From contig JANTQA010000070.1 of NCBI GenBank assembly GCA_027625915.1, positions 1,617,001-1,681,000 on the forward strand: 64,000 bases of DNA, in the 5' to 3' direction. The first letter of the stretch is position 1. Each line of letters opens with the position of its first letter. The position numbers and the translations under genes were made by a program. The DNA is from Anaeramoeba flamelloides. Its lineage: Eukaryota; Metamonada; Anaeramoebidae. The notes under the pieces are model-generated. The model was not told the origin of the DNA and made no database searches. It saw only the letters and a list, made by a program, of their open reading frames with translations. Below are positions 36,430 to 49,591 of the stretch, piece after piece.

Positions 36430-36622
36430 TTCTTGAGGGACTAATCTCGGTTTAATTTTTTTACCTAAATTTAATAGAGATTGTGAAAATATATTGCCAT
36501 TTACTTAGATTTGATAACCTCGGTTTATTTTCAAAATCAAAAACATTTCTTTATAATAAACCCTAATTTAGAAATTGGTCAAAAAAAAATAAATAATAGA
36601 GACTAACACCTTAAGGAATAAG
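36430..36622. mobile_element. Repeat F, copy 2 (reversed)
   Basis: GAGGGACTAATCTCGGTTTA at the left and AATAGAGACTAACACCTTAA at the right, with TTAA preserved on the right. The interior contains TTTAATAGAGATTGTGAAAA, matching copies 1 and 3 in reverse complement. Confidence 0.6.
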
Positions 36623-37414
36623 GGGTAATTTATTTCTCAAAAATTTTCCAAAAAAAAATATATTTCTATGAAGAATTAAAGACAAAACAAAATAAAAAAT
36701 AATTAATTGTATCAAAATTTACAGAGAATATCAAGAAATAAATATTTTTTATTTATTTTTTCTTGATCAATTTTTTAATTTTTTTTTGATTTCCATTTTT
36801 TTATAAATTAGTATGAAGATATCTTATAATGCGATTTATTTAACTCTCATCTTTATTTAACTATTAATCTATTTGGTTAAATTAATGATTTGAACCATTC
36901 AGTTTCAAATGAAAACGAGTACTCAAAAATTGAAAAATGTACTTACCCCCTCAAAATGTTTAAAAGGATAATTCGAATAAATACTAAAAAAAAAAAAAAA
37001 TATGTTTAAAAAATAATGTTTTTGATCTAAAAATTGAAAAATTGATGTAATAATAGAATTTAATAATACCCAATCAAATAAATGTCATAATCATTATTAT
37101 GTAAATCAAAATTTTTGAAAAATATTTTATTTTTAGGAATAAAAATAATCTAGTAAAAAATTTTTAATTCATTTTTTACATTTTAGAAAGGTGAAAAAAG
37201 AATATATTTCAAATCATTAAAAAAAAAAAAATAGTATTTCCCCATCAAGAAAAAAATCTATTATTTGGAAAATAACTGTTATAAAATATACCCATCTAAT
37301 AATTCAAGTTATTTTTTAAAATCATATTATGAAAATAACTACTTTATATAATATATATATTTATATATATATATATATATATATTAAATATTCTAAACTT
37401 GACTAAAAAAATAT
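36623..37414. other. Intergenic, AT-rich
   Basis: Includes a TA microsatellite at about 37350-37384. No gene seen. Confidence 0.4.
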
Positions 37415-38118
37415 AAACTATTTTTCAGTCAAAGGGGCCCAGTTACATTGGTATAATACATGTGTTTAAAGTGTTTGCATAGATATTAGAAGAAAAATTT
37501 TATTTTGGAAAATTTCAAAATTGAAATCATTTTTTCACATTTCTACACATTTTTGTTTTTTTTTTTCGATTTTTTTTTAAAAACGTCATTCATTTGCAAA
37601 AAATTTTTTATTGCAAGATCAATAGTCACTTGGTAAAAATGTGTTATTCTAATGTCTTTGAAACCATTTAAAGATTGTTGAGAAATCATATTGATTTCTA
37701 TTGCACTTCAATTTGATCTTTGATCTTGATATTTGTTTAATAAATGTGAAAAATTTTCACTTCATTTTCTTTTCCTTTTTCAAATAGAGACCAAAAATAC
37801 CAACAAACCTTGTTTGGGGGCTTGATTTCTAAAAGAAAAATATGGAAAATGAAGTGAAAAATGTTTCATATTTATTATTCAAAAACCAGTAGAAGTTCAA
37901 AACGAACATTCTTGTTTTTCTCAATAGGGACCTAAGAATTTGAGTTTTTCAAATTTTAAGAAAAGTTATTGATTAATTAGTTTTCTTCCAGACATGTATC
38001 AACATTTCTTTGAGGTGTATTATTCTCTTTATTTCTCATTTGTTATTCAAAGGTCAATTATATAAAATAATTGATATTTGAAAAAAACGCTGGGCCCCTA
38101 TGACTGAAACAGAGTTTA
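37415..38118 (+). mobile_element. Repeat G, copy 1
   Basis: Left end AAACTATTTTTCAGTCAAAG GGGCCCAG and right end reversed AAACTCTGTTTCAGTCATAG GGGCCCAG make a good inverted pair flanked by TA. The element is about 700 bp. A reversed, right-truncated copy lies at 48819-49290. No transposase frame; probably a Tc1/mariner-type or similar MITE. Confidence 0.7.
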
Positions 38119-38125
38119 TTTCCTT

Positions 38126-38180
38126 TTTTTTTTTTTATTATTTAACGGAGGAGTTTTTAATCCCTCTTATTTGCCCGAAT
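38126..38180. repeat. Short repeat H, copy 1
   Basis: TTATTATTTAACGGAGGAGT TTTTAAT.CCTCTTATTTGCCCGAAT recurs at 42717-42769. The GAGGAG and CCTC words make a small stem. It may be one end of a larger element. Confidence 0.5.
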
Positions 38181-38980
38181 CAGAAATATATTTCTTGATC
38201 AAACGCCTGTTTATCATTTTTTTACAATTATTTTAATAAAAAAAAATAAAGTATATACATGGAACTTTTAAAATTTAATATACTAATATATTCATCTATG
38301 AAAACCCTTAAAATTCAAAATAAAATATAACGAACCCCCTTATAACCCGACCACTTTTAAACAACAATTAATAACATCAATTTGAACCGATTCATAATAA
38401 AATAGCAATTATTCAAAGTTTAAAAGTATCGATACGATTTACTGTGATTTTTTCATTATTTAAATATTTCGAAAATAAATAACATTAATTGAAATTAATA
38501 TTACTACAAAGTAAAATATATATTATTGATCAACCCCATTTTGGATAATAGCAGTTTAAATATTTATATGATTAATAATTCTAAATATATATTATATAAT
38601 CTAATAAATTTCAAGATATTTAATAAAGTATTGAAAATTAAAGAAATAATGATTTAAGATGCACATCAAAGAAATTTTTTGATTTATTTTTCTTCATTTT
38701 TTCAATAAAATTAAATTTGAAATAGTAATTGTTGTTATAAACTATCATAATTTATAGAATCCGATATTTTCATAAAAATAAAAATATTTTTGGTAAATTT
38801 TTCTTTATATTGATGGATCTCCAAATCCAACCAAAAAAAGATTAAATTTGTTTACTATAAATTAATTATAAAAATGAACCCTTCAAAAACAATATAAATG
38901 TTCTCTAAAGTTTATAGTTTTTTTCTAGAAGAAATAATTGAATACTTGAGTAAAAAAGTGTTTTATTACCTTTACCCCCC

Positions 38981-39019
<39 letters not shown>

Positions 39020-40928
39020 TATACAATCTTCAATTCAAATAAATCTTTAAAATTTTTATATTAATTTTCATTTTAGGAACTAGGTTTATATTAACTTGAA
39101 ATAAGTATTTGGTTGGTACAAATCTTAAGAAACTTATGAAATTAGTTAAACTTCAAAATATTCCTTCTCAAAAACTTTTTTCAAACAAGAGTCTTAAAAT
39201 TTGTTAAGGGATCAGTCTTCTATGACAACAAGTCAAAAATTTTATCATATGTTCTGAGTATATATCCTCTACTTACAAATTTTGTATATACCAGGTGTCA
39301 AAAAATTCTTATCAACTTTGAAACCCAAATAAGAATATTTTATTTGTGAGATCAATTTTTTTAATCCATTTTTTTCTTAAAAATAAAACCTTTAAATTCG
39401 TTTTATTTCTCACATTATAAAAATAATTTACCCTTTTTATTGTAATTTACATCATTATTACATAATAACAAGTCTTTAATATCAGTAATATTAATATTAT
39501 CGATTTTTTCTTTTTAAAGATAATTTTTTTGGTTAACCAAAAAAAAATGATTTATTCAACCAATTGAAAAATAATTATATTTATTTAAGAAGGATAGTTA
39601 TAAACATTAAATTTTTAAAGTTATTTAAAAATTCTACTTTGAACTTTTGTTTTTGATGTAAGATGAAAATATATTTTTCAAAATAAAATTTTCTTTAGGA
39701 TATTTGGGAATAGAGTAATTTTATCACCAAAATTCTAAATCAATTTTTTTTTCTGACAAAAATAATTTAAATTGTTAGAATGATTCTTATGAATAAACCA
39801 AATAATTTGTTAAAAAAATTAAAAATTTTTTTTTCAATTTTTTTTCATTTATTGAAAACCAAAAAACAACTTTTTCTAAACTTTAAAAAAAATTTTTTTT
39901 GCTTAATAGATCAAAATTTAATTGAGAAACTTTGGTTAAACTTCTATCAAAGATTCATTTATTATATCCCCTAACTCCAATAAGTTTCATTTACTTATAT
40001 TTGTATTGAAATATCAATTATAAAAAATAATAACAAAATATAAAATTTTCAATCAAAATCAATACTTTCCAATATAACTAAAAAGAATGTTTGGCCATTT
40101 TCAAGAATTAACTGATTGTGAATCAAAATAAAAAGTTCTTTTTTTTTTTTTAGATTTGAAACATGTGAATTTTTGATTTCAAAAAAGAAACAAAGGAATA
40201 AATTGTTTAGGTGTGGTTAACTCATCCATTTCATAAGTCAAAACACAAATTACAAAAAAAAATTTTTAATCCAAAATATCGAAAGGATTTTGCTTGATTT
40301 TTAAAAAATACAACTCCCTTAAAAAGGTAAATTCTACTTAATTTTTTTTTCGCATTTATGAAAATTAGTAAGTATCTTTGCACTTGAAATTCAGTAAAAC
40401 GTAATTTTTTTTCATAATTCAAAGAGAAAAAAATGTGGATATATAAATTGCAAAAAAGGAATTTAAAATGGTCTATTTGACCCTTTTTAATCTGTTTGAT
40501 TAACGACTGATAAACTTTTTAGACTCAGTTACTTATAAAATTTGTGAATGTTTTTTTTTTTGTTTTAAGGGTATAGTGAAATAGGCCTTCTTTTGGTTGA
40601 CAAAATTCAAATAACAAAAAAAAAAATCCCATAGGATCTCTTTGACAAAAAATTCAACGAAGAAAAAGAGTTTTCAATTTCAAAAAATCAAAATTTAAAA
40701 AAAAAAATTCATCTTTTTTCATTTTCTTTTTCAAAAGAGGTTAAATTTCATTAATTTAAAACAAATTGATTTCTTGTATTTCGCAATCAATTTTATTCGA
40801 TTTAGTCTGATTTGTGGTTATTTTAAACCCCTCTAAATTTGACCAAGTAAGGATTAGGTAATAGTCTTTCAATAAAAATAACTCATTTGAAAAACGAAAA
40901 AAAAGAAAAAAAAAATCACCAAGATCTC
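38181..40928. other. Intergenic, AT-rich
   Basis: Contains a C7 then long A run at about 38975-39014 and many homopolymers. Open frames at 39780-39974 and 40231-40422 are low-complexity and not accepted. No gene or RNA gene recognised. Confidence 0.4.
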
Positions 40929-41034
40929 AAAAAGCGCCAAAGAGAGACACTTCAAAACTGACATAGTTGTTTTCAGAATTGTAATTCACGAACATTCTAA
41001 TTGGAAATTGAGTGTCGCTCTTTGGCGCTTTTTT
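40929..41034. mobile_element. Small foldback element Q
   Basis: AAAAAGCGCCAAAGAGAGAC at the left and its near-exact reverse complement (GTGTCGCTCTTTGGCGCTTT) at the right, total about 105 bp. A MITE remnant or hairpin; a single copy in the window. Confidence 0.65.
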
Positions 41035-41807
41035 CTAAAAATGTCCTCATTTTTAGTTGTTGATTTTTGGAGATCGATCACACATCATAGGTTGTTTGGT
41101 TTTTGATTGGTGTTAGTTCCTCAATAAAATTACTAAAAAGTTTTTTTCCATTTCAGAATAACAAATTTCACCGTAATGACTCTACCCTTAATTCCAAAAC
41201 CCAAAATTTTTTTTTATTTTGTCTTAATTAAATCTAAAATTTGAACGAAGATAACTCTTGAAAGAAAAAAATTTTTGAGTAAAAGTTGGTTAGTCAATTT
41301 ATAGAATCCCAAAGAAAAGTTTTGTGAGATTGAATTCAAAATAAAAAAAAATTTTGCTCAATTCATTGTGTTCCTCTGGGAAAAGATCAAGGTGGTATGT
41401 TACAAAACCCCAGAAACGTGTCTTTAGAACATTTAGTTGAAAATCTTTATAATTCAATATTTATAAAATAAAAAAAGATAGAATTTTGTTGAGTTCACTT
41501 GATAAGGAACTCTTTCCAATCAATATCTAAAACCTAACCCTTCTCTAAAATAGAAAAGAACTTTATTCATTTCAAAGTCATCAAACTTCATAAAACTCAA
41601 AAAAAAAGATATTTGAGATCCCTTTTCGATAATTTTTAATTATTCTTAAAATTTTTAGATTTGAATCTCAACAAAAAGAAGGGTAATTCAAAATAGAAGT
41701 TTTTAAGAAAAAAAACTTGTTTTTCAACTTAAAATTCAACCTAAAAGGAAAAGTAAACAAAATTAGGTTCATTTTTGTTTTATTATAATTTAATTCAATT
41801 TTCCAAA

Positions 41808-42301
41808 ATGACAAAAAAATATGCAATTTATGTTGTTCCTGATGAAACTTTCAAGTACGAATGTATTTCAAAAGGAATAAATTTGTTAAGTTCACACATG
41901 ACCTTTTCCGGTTTTTCAACAGAAAACAAAGATGGTATCAAGAAGTTTCTACGCTGGACAAAAAGAAAACAAAAGAGACCGAAAACAACATTCCGTGGCA
42001 ACCAAGCAAAGACACTTTGTCTGCAACCAAAACAGCAATACATTTCCGATCTCAAAATTTAATGTATTTGAGATCAAAACTCTCCAAGTTTAATGTTCAA
42101 AATTTAAAAATTAATTGGCACGTCACTTGTTCTGCTGGCGTACCTAAAGGATATAACTTTGATCAAACCAAATTTTTTTTAATTATGATCAAGTTAGAAG
42201 GAAAAAAAGTGACTTGGTTAGAAGACACAAGAACTCCTTTTTTTAATCTTTACCAAACCAATCAGAATAAAAAAAAAGAAAAACAAAAAACAAAAAATTG
42301 A
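41808..42301 (+). CDS. Probable 2H-phosphoesterase-like protein with a frame break
   Basis: Reading starts at ATG 41808 (MTKKYAIYVVPDE), just after an A/T-rich leader, and contains SSHMTFSGF. From about 41935-41960 onward the conserved-looking sequence continues in another frame (STLDKKKTKETENN, then NLKINWHVTCSAGVP and KKVTWLEDTRTPFF) to the stop at 42301. The two H-x-T motifs (HMT, HVT) about 90 residues apart, each after a hydrophobic strand, are the signature of 2H phosphoesterases, which act on 2',3'-cyclic or 2'-5' linkages in RNA or nucleotides. Both frames are open over about 200 bases. A GT...AG intron that repairs the phase would be only 8 or 32-35 nt, far below the 111-nt minimum seen elsewhere here, so a one-base indel (real or from assembly) is likelier. 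Family assignment rests on two short motifs only. Confidence 0.5.
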
Positions 42302-42716
42302 AATTGACGAAAATCAGTAAAGGCGAAATTTGTTAAAATTGAACTTTTATTTTATAAATTCATTTCCAAACATTTTATTTTATTGTTTTGTTGGTCTTTT
42401 TATGTATATATATATTGACCAAATGAAATTTTGATTAAAATTCAACACTTACTGGTTGAGAAAAAAAATAAAAAAAAAAAAAAAAACGAAAAGTTGATTT
42501 TTTTATTTTTTTGTCAAATATTTTCTTGTTGGTGAAAATTTTTTTTGTTAATTTTGAATTTTTTTTCAGAAAATTTTGATTTTTGTGAGATTTTTTTGAT
42601 TTTAGTAGATTTAAATTGTCAATATTTTTGTATTATTTTGATTAAAAATCAATTTATAAGTGTTTTTTTTATTGTCAAAATTTTACTCTTAAATTAAAAA
42701 AACTTACTTATTTTTT
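42302..42716. other. 3' flank of the 2H-like gene
   Basis: AT-rich with poly-A at about 42464-42487; nothing recognised. Confidence 0.35.
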
Positions 42717-42769
42717 TTTTTTATTATTTAACGGAGGAGTTTTTAATTCCTCTTATTTGCCCGAATTCC
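42717..42769. repeat. Short repeat H, copy 2
   Basis: Near-identical to 38126-38180 over about 50 bases, same orientation, also preceded by a poly-T run. Confidence 0.5.
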
Positions 42770-42861
42770 TAAATTATGATTTAGGAATTTTGTTAAAGAC
42801 TCAAAAATAACTTTATTACCAACTAGGACTAATAAATATGATGAATCTCTTTTTCTAATAA

Positions 42862-43100
42862 TACTGATAAATTCAAATAAATATCTGAAAAATTTTTACT
42901 TCGTTTTCCATTTTAAGAATTATTTTACACAAGCTTTGAACAAAGCATTTTATTCTTTTAAATGTTAAAAAAACTTGGTAAAATTGGCTGTGCTATCAAA
43001 AAGTTTCTTTCTCTTGAGTTGTTTTAAAAGTTGAGCGATGAGATTACAAAAATGGAAAGTGAACTAAAAATTTTATTAAATTTATTTGAATTTATCAGTA
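42862..43100. mobile_element. MITE L, copy 2
   Basis: Begins TACTGATAAATTCAAATAAA and ends TTATTTGAATTTATCAGTA, perfect inverted repeats over about 20 bp with a TA at each end. Inner parts of the arms also pair (ACTTCGTTTTCCATTTT against a reversed GAAAGTGAACTAAAAA-like arm). About 239 bp. Confidence 0.75.
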
Positions 43101-45026
43101 TCAAAAATAGTAATATTTTTTAATATATTAGGGATGTTAAATTTTTTTAATTCAGATATCCAGATTTTACGATTATTTTCATAGGCTGGGCAGTTCTAGA
43201 GAAAATGATCCAAATCTTCCAAAAAACTTAATTATTGATCTATGACAATTTAGATTTTTGATGGAGACTTAAGACCAGTAAATTAAGCTAATTTGAAAAT
43301 TTTTATCAAAATTATATTTGATTGTTTAGATATCTCAAAATAAAGTTACCTTTACCTAAATACCGTGAGTGAAGATTAAAGTGCGATATAATAGTTGTTT
43401 ATTTTCGGTTAATTGAACAAAATTTTTAAAAATGAATTTTTTTTGATCTAAAAACAAATTAGGCGAAAAAAAATTATTCTTTTGAAAAACAACAAAACAG
43501 ATAATTGACTCAATCAAGGATCGAATCAAAGAATTTTATTGTATTTTTTTTCAATTTGGTTGATAAACCGATCAATCCTTTTGATCAATAAAAGTAATAA
43601 AAAAGCCAAATGAATTATTTGACATTCTATCGAGGTGTCATAAATTCTGTTGAATAAAAGAGATTCTAAAACAATCAACCTTTCATCTTCTTTAAAGAAT
43701 GTGCTCTTGGGTGAAAGCAGTTTTAATATTCTAGAGAAGCTGGAAGAAGATTGATATCTTTGTAAAAGCTTTCACAACTACTAAACGACATTATCACGAA
43801 TTATTAAGACACTTAGTTCATTTTTTATCTTCTTGTTATTGTACTTCTTCAGTATCTTGGTATTGTACAAAAAAAAAACACAAATAGAGTTTAAAAGAGT
43901 TTTTTTTTGATTGTTTGCTATTAAGAAAGAAAATTACTTTATCAAAGTTTTTGATTATTTAACGTGTGAAAGTAATAACCCCTATTTCAAATAAACATAC
44001 ACCTTTTTTGTTACAAACTACATTGTTGAAATGGGTGATAATTGTCTGATCATAAAATTCACCCAATATTTTTCTGTTTGTCAGTAAAAAAAAAGAAAAA
44101 TGAAATGAAAAAAATTTTGTTTTCCATTACAAACAATATCATTACATTTTCAATAAAACTTTATGTCTTTCAAAACTTTCAAACATTCGAAGACACTTCA
44201 CAGCTCTTTCAAACATTTTCGAACATTTTTAAAGATGGAAAGTGCTAATAAAGTCTCAAAACTTTGAAAAATTAATAGTATTTTTTTTAAAGTTATTTCA
44301 AAAAATATTTTTCGTTGTTGGACTTTTCTTTTATTGTTGTAATGGCGAATAAGACGATTTTCTCTTTTTTTTTTTGAATTAATAGGACTAATAACGATTT
44401 TTTCAGATTATCGTGATTTTATTGCAAATATTGTTATAATATATGTTATTATTAAAACCTCGATTTACTTGGAATGATGAAGGAAAGAAAAGCGAATTTT
44501 TGATATTCGTAGGTTTAATATTCCCAATTTTTACAATTTATAGCCGAATTATCTTTTTTCACACTGTTAGAACAAAAATTTTCATTCAATATTATCAAAA
44601 TTAGTTAAAATAGCTGAATTGGGAAATTTGGTATATAATTTTAAAAACCCCTTTTAAATACTTATTTGACCTGGTTTGAATTCTTTTATTTTAATTCTTT
44701 TTTTTCTTCAAAAAGAATTTATTTATTCACTAAAAAAATTTGACAATTAGGATACATTTCTTTTTTTACAAAAAAATATCAAAATATCAACCCATTTTTT
44801 TTACTTATAAATAAATCTTCAATTAAAAATACAACTTTTTGAAAAAGATCAGTTATAAAAACATTTTTCATTTTTTTTAAATTCCCATTCTTGCTCTGCC
44901 AATTTTTGAAAATTAACTTACATTTAGATGATAAATTCACTCTTAAAAGACCAACTAGGCATTTCCACGTTTGTTGTTTCTCAAAATATGCCAGATTCTT
45001 TTTTATTTTTTTATATCCGTTTTTTT
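43101..45026. other. Intergenic, no gene recognised
   Basis: Several short stretches look slightly less AT-rich (43600-43800) but carry stops in all frames. The frame 44042-44248 has no family features. Nothing supported. Confidence 0.35.
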
Positions 45027-45212
45027 TAAGTGACTAGTCTCTATTATCATTTTTTTTTTGACAGTTTCAAATTAGGATTCCTTATCTAGAAATAAGTTTA
45101 ATATTGAAAATAAATAGAGTTATTCAAATTAAATTAATTGAACAAAAATTTTCACAATCTCTATTAAATTTAGGTTGAAAAATTTAATAGAGATTAGTCC
45201 CTATTAGGACAA
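45027..45212. mobile_element. Repeat F, copy 3
   Basis: TTAAGTGACTAGTCTCTATT at the left; AATAGAGATTAGTCCCTATT at the right. The interior shares AGGATTCCTTATCT with copy 1 (7512-7689). Confidence 0.65.
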
Positions 45213-48200
45213 AAATATTTTGAGCTTAATAATATATTTTCATCATATGTTATTTTATTGCAATATTAATTCCAAGATAAACAATATTTATTATGATATT
45301 ATTTAATAATTAAGTTTTACCTCTTAAACGATGTTACATTAAAAAAAATCATAACAATAAAAGATAACAAAACTAGGATGGAAAAATAAAATTGAAAATT
45401 CCAAGTTAGACAAAACTATGACTTCAATTAATCTTTTTGTCTGTTTTAATCGAGTTTATTCGTACTTTAATCAACATTCTAGTTCTTAACAAACTTGATG
45501 GCTGGTTTATTTCTGATTTTTAATTGCACTAGAATTTTTAAAAGTCTCTAGTCAAGAAAAAAGGTTTATTTTCATGTAAAAATTTTTAAAGGATATGAGA
45601 CAGATTATTCCTAAAATTCAACTTTAGGATATTATTTTTACGAGATAATAACTAATAGTTTTGGAAACACTCTACTTATCTAAAAAAACCTCAATTATGG
45701 AAAAAAAAATAACTAACAAGAATTATCGGAAGTGTCCTTCAATTACTTTTGAGACCCGTCAAGTACTGTAGAGTACCTAGGTTTTCTTGAGGTTTTCTAT
45801 TTTATTTGTTAAGTATTGCCTAGGTTTTCTTGGGATTTTCTGTTTTATTTGTTAAGTGTTCTAGTTTTTTTTCAGTGTTCTAGGTTTTTTTTTTTTTTTT
45901 TTTTGAAATAAACAGAAAATTTTAATAAATTTTCGGTTTATTTTGAAAAGTAAAAAAAACCTAACTAATATTAATTGATTTTCCAAATAAATAGAAAACT
46001 CAAAAAAACCTAGAACACTTCACAAATAAACAAAAAACTCAAGTAAAGCTAACAGCGGATTTCCAGAATTCAAAGGAATAAAGAAAAAATTATGATTTTT
46101 CACTATTCTTCGAAATTCTGTAAAATCTAACCACAGTTTATTTTACTTTCTGAAATAAACCGAAAATTTATAAAATTTTCAGTTTATTATAAAAATTAAA
46201 AAAAACAAACACATGAAAAATCAAAAAAAAAAAAAATATTTTTACCAATATCATAGAACAACTAATTCTTTAAAGATTAAAGAATTGATTCTCCCCATTT
46301 GAAAGATATTCATCAAATTTAAAATAATTTTAAAATATAATAAAATAACCTCTAAACGGCAAATAAAAAAATTATTCTAAATTTTTTACTATTAAATTGA
46401 AAAATAATATTAATAGAACCTGAAAAATATATTTTTCAACTTAAATTGTAAAATATCTTTGTAAATCTTTTTTGACCAATGATAGTGTTTAAACGAACAG
46501 TTTTATTATAACTGAAGTTATTCAAAATGCTAAAATTAGCAAATATTTATATTTTTTTGAAAAACGATTTTAATTTTTGTTAAATGAAACAAAATTTTAA
46601 TAAATTGATATGTCAAAGAAAATATTAGAAGGAGATATCTAATCCATCATTTTATTTAAATTTAAAGTCTTTCCCAAAAACGATTCTGATGACATTTGAC
46701 TTTTTTGTAAAGGTAATAATTCTTAAACTCGAAAAATATTTAAGAAAAAGTGAAATATTTTTTTCGGATCGTAAAGGTTTCAATATTTAATTTTGAAAAA
46801 TTCATTAGAAATAAGAAGTAATTTTTTCCATAAAGATTTGTCAAATAAAACTATTTTCCATTGAGAATTCAAAACAAAAAGATTTTAAGAAGAAGAAGGA
46901 ATTTTATCAAATACTATAAGATAAGATCATTAGATTAAGCTTTTTTTATTTATATTTGTTCAATTTTTTTATTATTTTTATTTCGATTATGCAATTAGTA
47001 TTAAAATCTGTTATACACCTTTTCCAGAAAAGAGGGAACATTTTATTTTAAAATATCTTAATTAAACCCAATTGCCAAAAAATTATTTTACTATATAAAA
47101 TTATTAACAAACATTGATTGATTGTGAAAATAATTCAATTTATTTGTAAGTATATTATCATCTAAATAAATCATATTAAATTTTTTTATCGCGATTTAGT
47201 CTATTTATTTTATTAGGGGTGAAAATAGCATATTTTATTTTCTTTTTGACCAAAAAAATACACTTTCAAAACTTCTTTAACCCCAACAATTTTCCAATAG
47301 AATGAAAAACATATAAATGTATTTTATTGTTTAAAAAATCATTTTTAACCTTTAGCCTATTTCCAGTTTTTATTAAATTGATTGTTTATTGTTTTCTCTT
47401 AAAAAAATATTATTTTTTTTTCTTTTTTGGAAAAATTTCAAATAAAATATTTTGAAATAAATACCTTAATCATTGATTCAACTAGCCTTGCAATTTTATA
47501 CTGAATTGGTATTACCAATTAACAAATACCTTCACTAACAAAGATGATTTTAAATTAAATGTAAAAACAAAATGCACCACTTTTTCGGAAATTCCTTATT
47601 TAAAATATATCCCCCACCCCAAAAAAAAACATAAAATTAAAAAAAAATTACAAGTTAAAACAAATTAGGAATCACGTTAAATGGAATATTTTTGTAAAAA
47701 TTCCCAATTTCATCAAGAAATTAATTGTTTTTCTAGAATAGTATTTTTAATGGTGACTATATTCGTTTTAATTGAAATAACATAACACCATTTTTTTTCA
47801 TGTTAATTTATATTTTGTAGGATTATTTGTTTTTCTAATGATTTTTTGCTTAAAAAAAGTAGCAAAAAAAAAAAAAAAGAAAAAGAAAGTAAAATAAAAA
47901 ATAAATAAAAACAAAATATAAGCCAAAATTATAAATAAACTAAACAAAAATTTTCAAAATTAAAAAAAATGATATGATCTAAAAATAGATAATTTATTTT
48001 GATAAGAAAATTTGATAACAATCAGAGAATCATTTCGATTTTTTTAATAAAACTGAACCTAATCAACTTTAAAAGATTTTACATTTGTTAATAAATTAGT
48101 ATTGTTTTTCTATTTGAATACCTTTTAAAACAACAACCCATTATTTTCAAGTAAAAGAAGGTTTAAAATTTTTTGGAATCTTCACTTTATTTCGGTCAAA

Positions 48201-48818
48201 GGGACCCAACATTTTTTTCAAATAACCCACTGTTTTTCAAAAAGTTTGACTCACTTTATAATGTTACTGGAAGTTTTTTTGAGGGTTTATTCCATAGTCT
48301 TCTCAAAAAAATATTTTCAAATTTTTAGATCATAATCATTTTTTTTAATGACACAATGGTTATTTGTTTTGATTGCTTTTTTTTTTTTTTGATACTTTTT
48401 TTTTTTGCAAAAGATCATGTGGAAATAATAAAAGAGATCTTTGAAAAGACAAATAATCACTAAGATAATTGAGTCTAAATAAGGTCTATTAAAATGAATT
48501 TAATTAATAGCAAAAAATCTTCTTTTAAACTTTTTTCAGTGAAGGTCCAGCAATTAAAAATCGTTTTATGCCCATGTCAAAATTGTTACTCACTTTTTTT
48601 CTGTTTTTGGTTAGATTTTTTTTATAATTTTTAAAATATCTGGTTTTTATATATTTACAATAACTTAAAAGCGAATTACAAATCAAATTTAATTATTTGT
48701 TGTTCTTGAATACTAAAGGAGATAATTTTTTTCTTCTGTTTATTATTTTAAGTAAGTCACAATTTTTGAAATGGGGTTTATTTTTATTATAATTGACCTT
48801 TTAGTAGCTTTATCCAAT
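45213..48818. other. Intergenic with TAGGTTTTC-type foldback remains and a lone G end
   Basis: Around 45770-46140 words such as CCTAGGTTTTCTTGAGGTTT and AAAAAACCTAGAACACTT oppose one another, a degraded relative of hairpin K. At 48185-48220 TCGGTCAAAGGGACCCAACA matches an end of repeat G. No gene seen. Confidence 0.45.
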
Positions 48819-49290
48819 TAAACTCTGTTTTAGTCAAAGGGGCCCAACATTTTTTTCCAATATCAAATATTTTTTATAAATGTCATTTGAAATAACAAAT
48901 AAGAATTAAGAAGAATTGTATACATCAAAGAACAGTTGATACAGGTCTGAAATAAAACTAAAAAACCAATAAATTTTCTTAAAAATTGAAAACCCCAAAT
49001 TATTAATGAAATATCTATTGAGAAAAACAACAATGTTCAATTTTATCTCAACTGAAGATCAAAGAAAATCTCAATAGAAATAAATAATGATTTCTCTAAA
49101 ATTATTTTTACTGTTTCAGTAACATTGGAATAACGCTTTTTTACCAAGTGACTATCGATCTGCAATAGAAAAAAAATTTGCTAATGAATTAGATTATCAA
49201 AAAAAATATAAAACACAAAAAAAGAAAAATAAGAAAAAATGATTTCAATTTTGAAATTTCCAAAATCAATTTTTCTTCTAATATTGATTC
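48819..49290 (-). mobile_element. Repeat G, copy 2 (reversed, truncated)
   Basis: Starts TAAACTCTGTTTTAGTCAAA GGGGCCCAA. The rest matches G copy 1 in reverse complement (CATTGGAATAACGCTTTTTT, ACCAAGTGACTATCGATC, AAATTTCCAAAATC). The last ~70 bases and the second end are missing. Confidence 0.65.
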
Positions 49291-49591
49291 AACCCCTTTA
49301 GAAACACCTAATTACCCCCCCTTAACTAGAAAATGGTTTCGTTTAAATTATATTAAATAAAAAAACAAATAAAAATGCAAAGTTAAAGACTAGCCATTTT
49401 TTTTATTTATTCTAAGTTTTTTTTTAATTTAAAAGTACTTTAAAATAGAATTAATTCATAATCTTTAATTTTTTTTCAAAAATGTTTTTCAAAATAGATT
49501 TAAAAACAATATTTTTTTTTGATTTTTAAATTTGATACAAAAAATTTCAAAATTATTGTAAATCTAAATATAATTTTTATTTTGCAATAAT

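Noticed and set aside
41934-41941. An 8-nt GT...AG stretch that would restore the frame of the 2H-like gene
   Set aside because: Too short for spliceosomal removal; the other introns here are 111 nt or longer.
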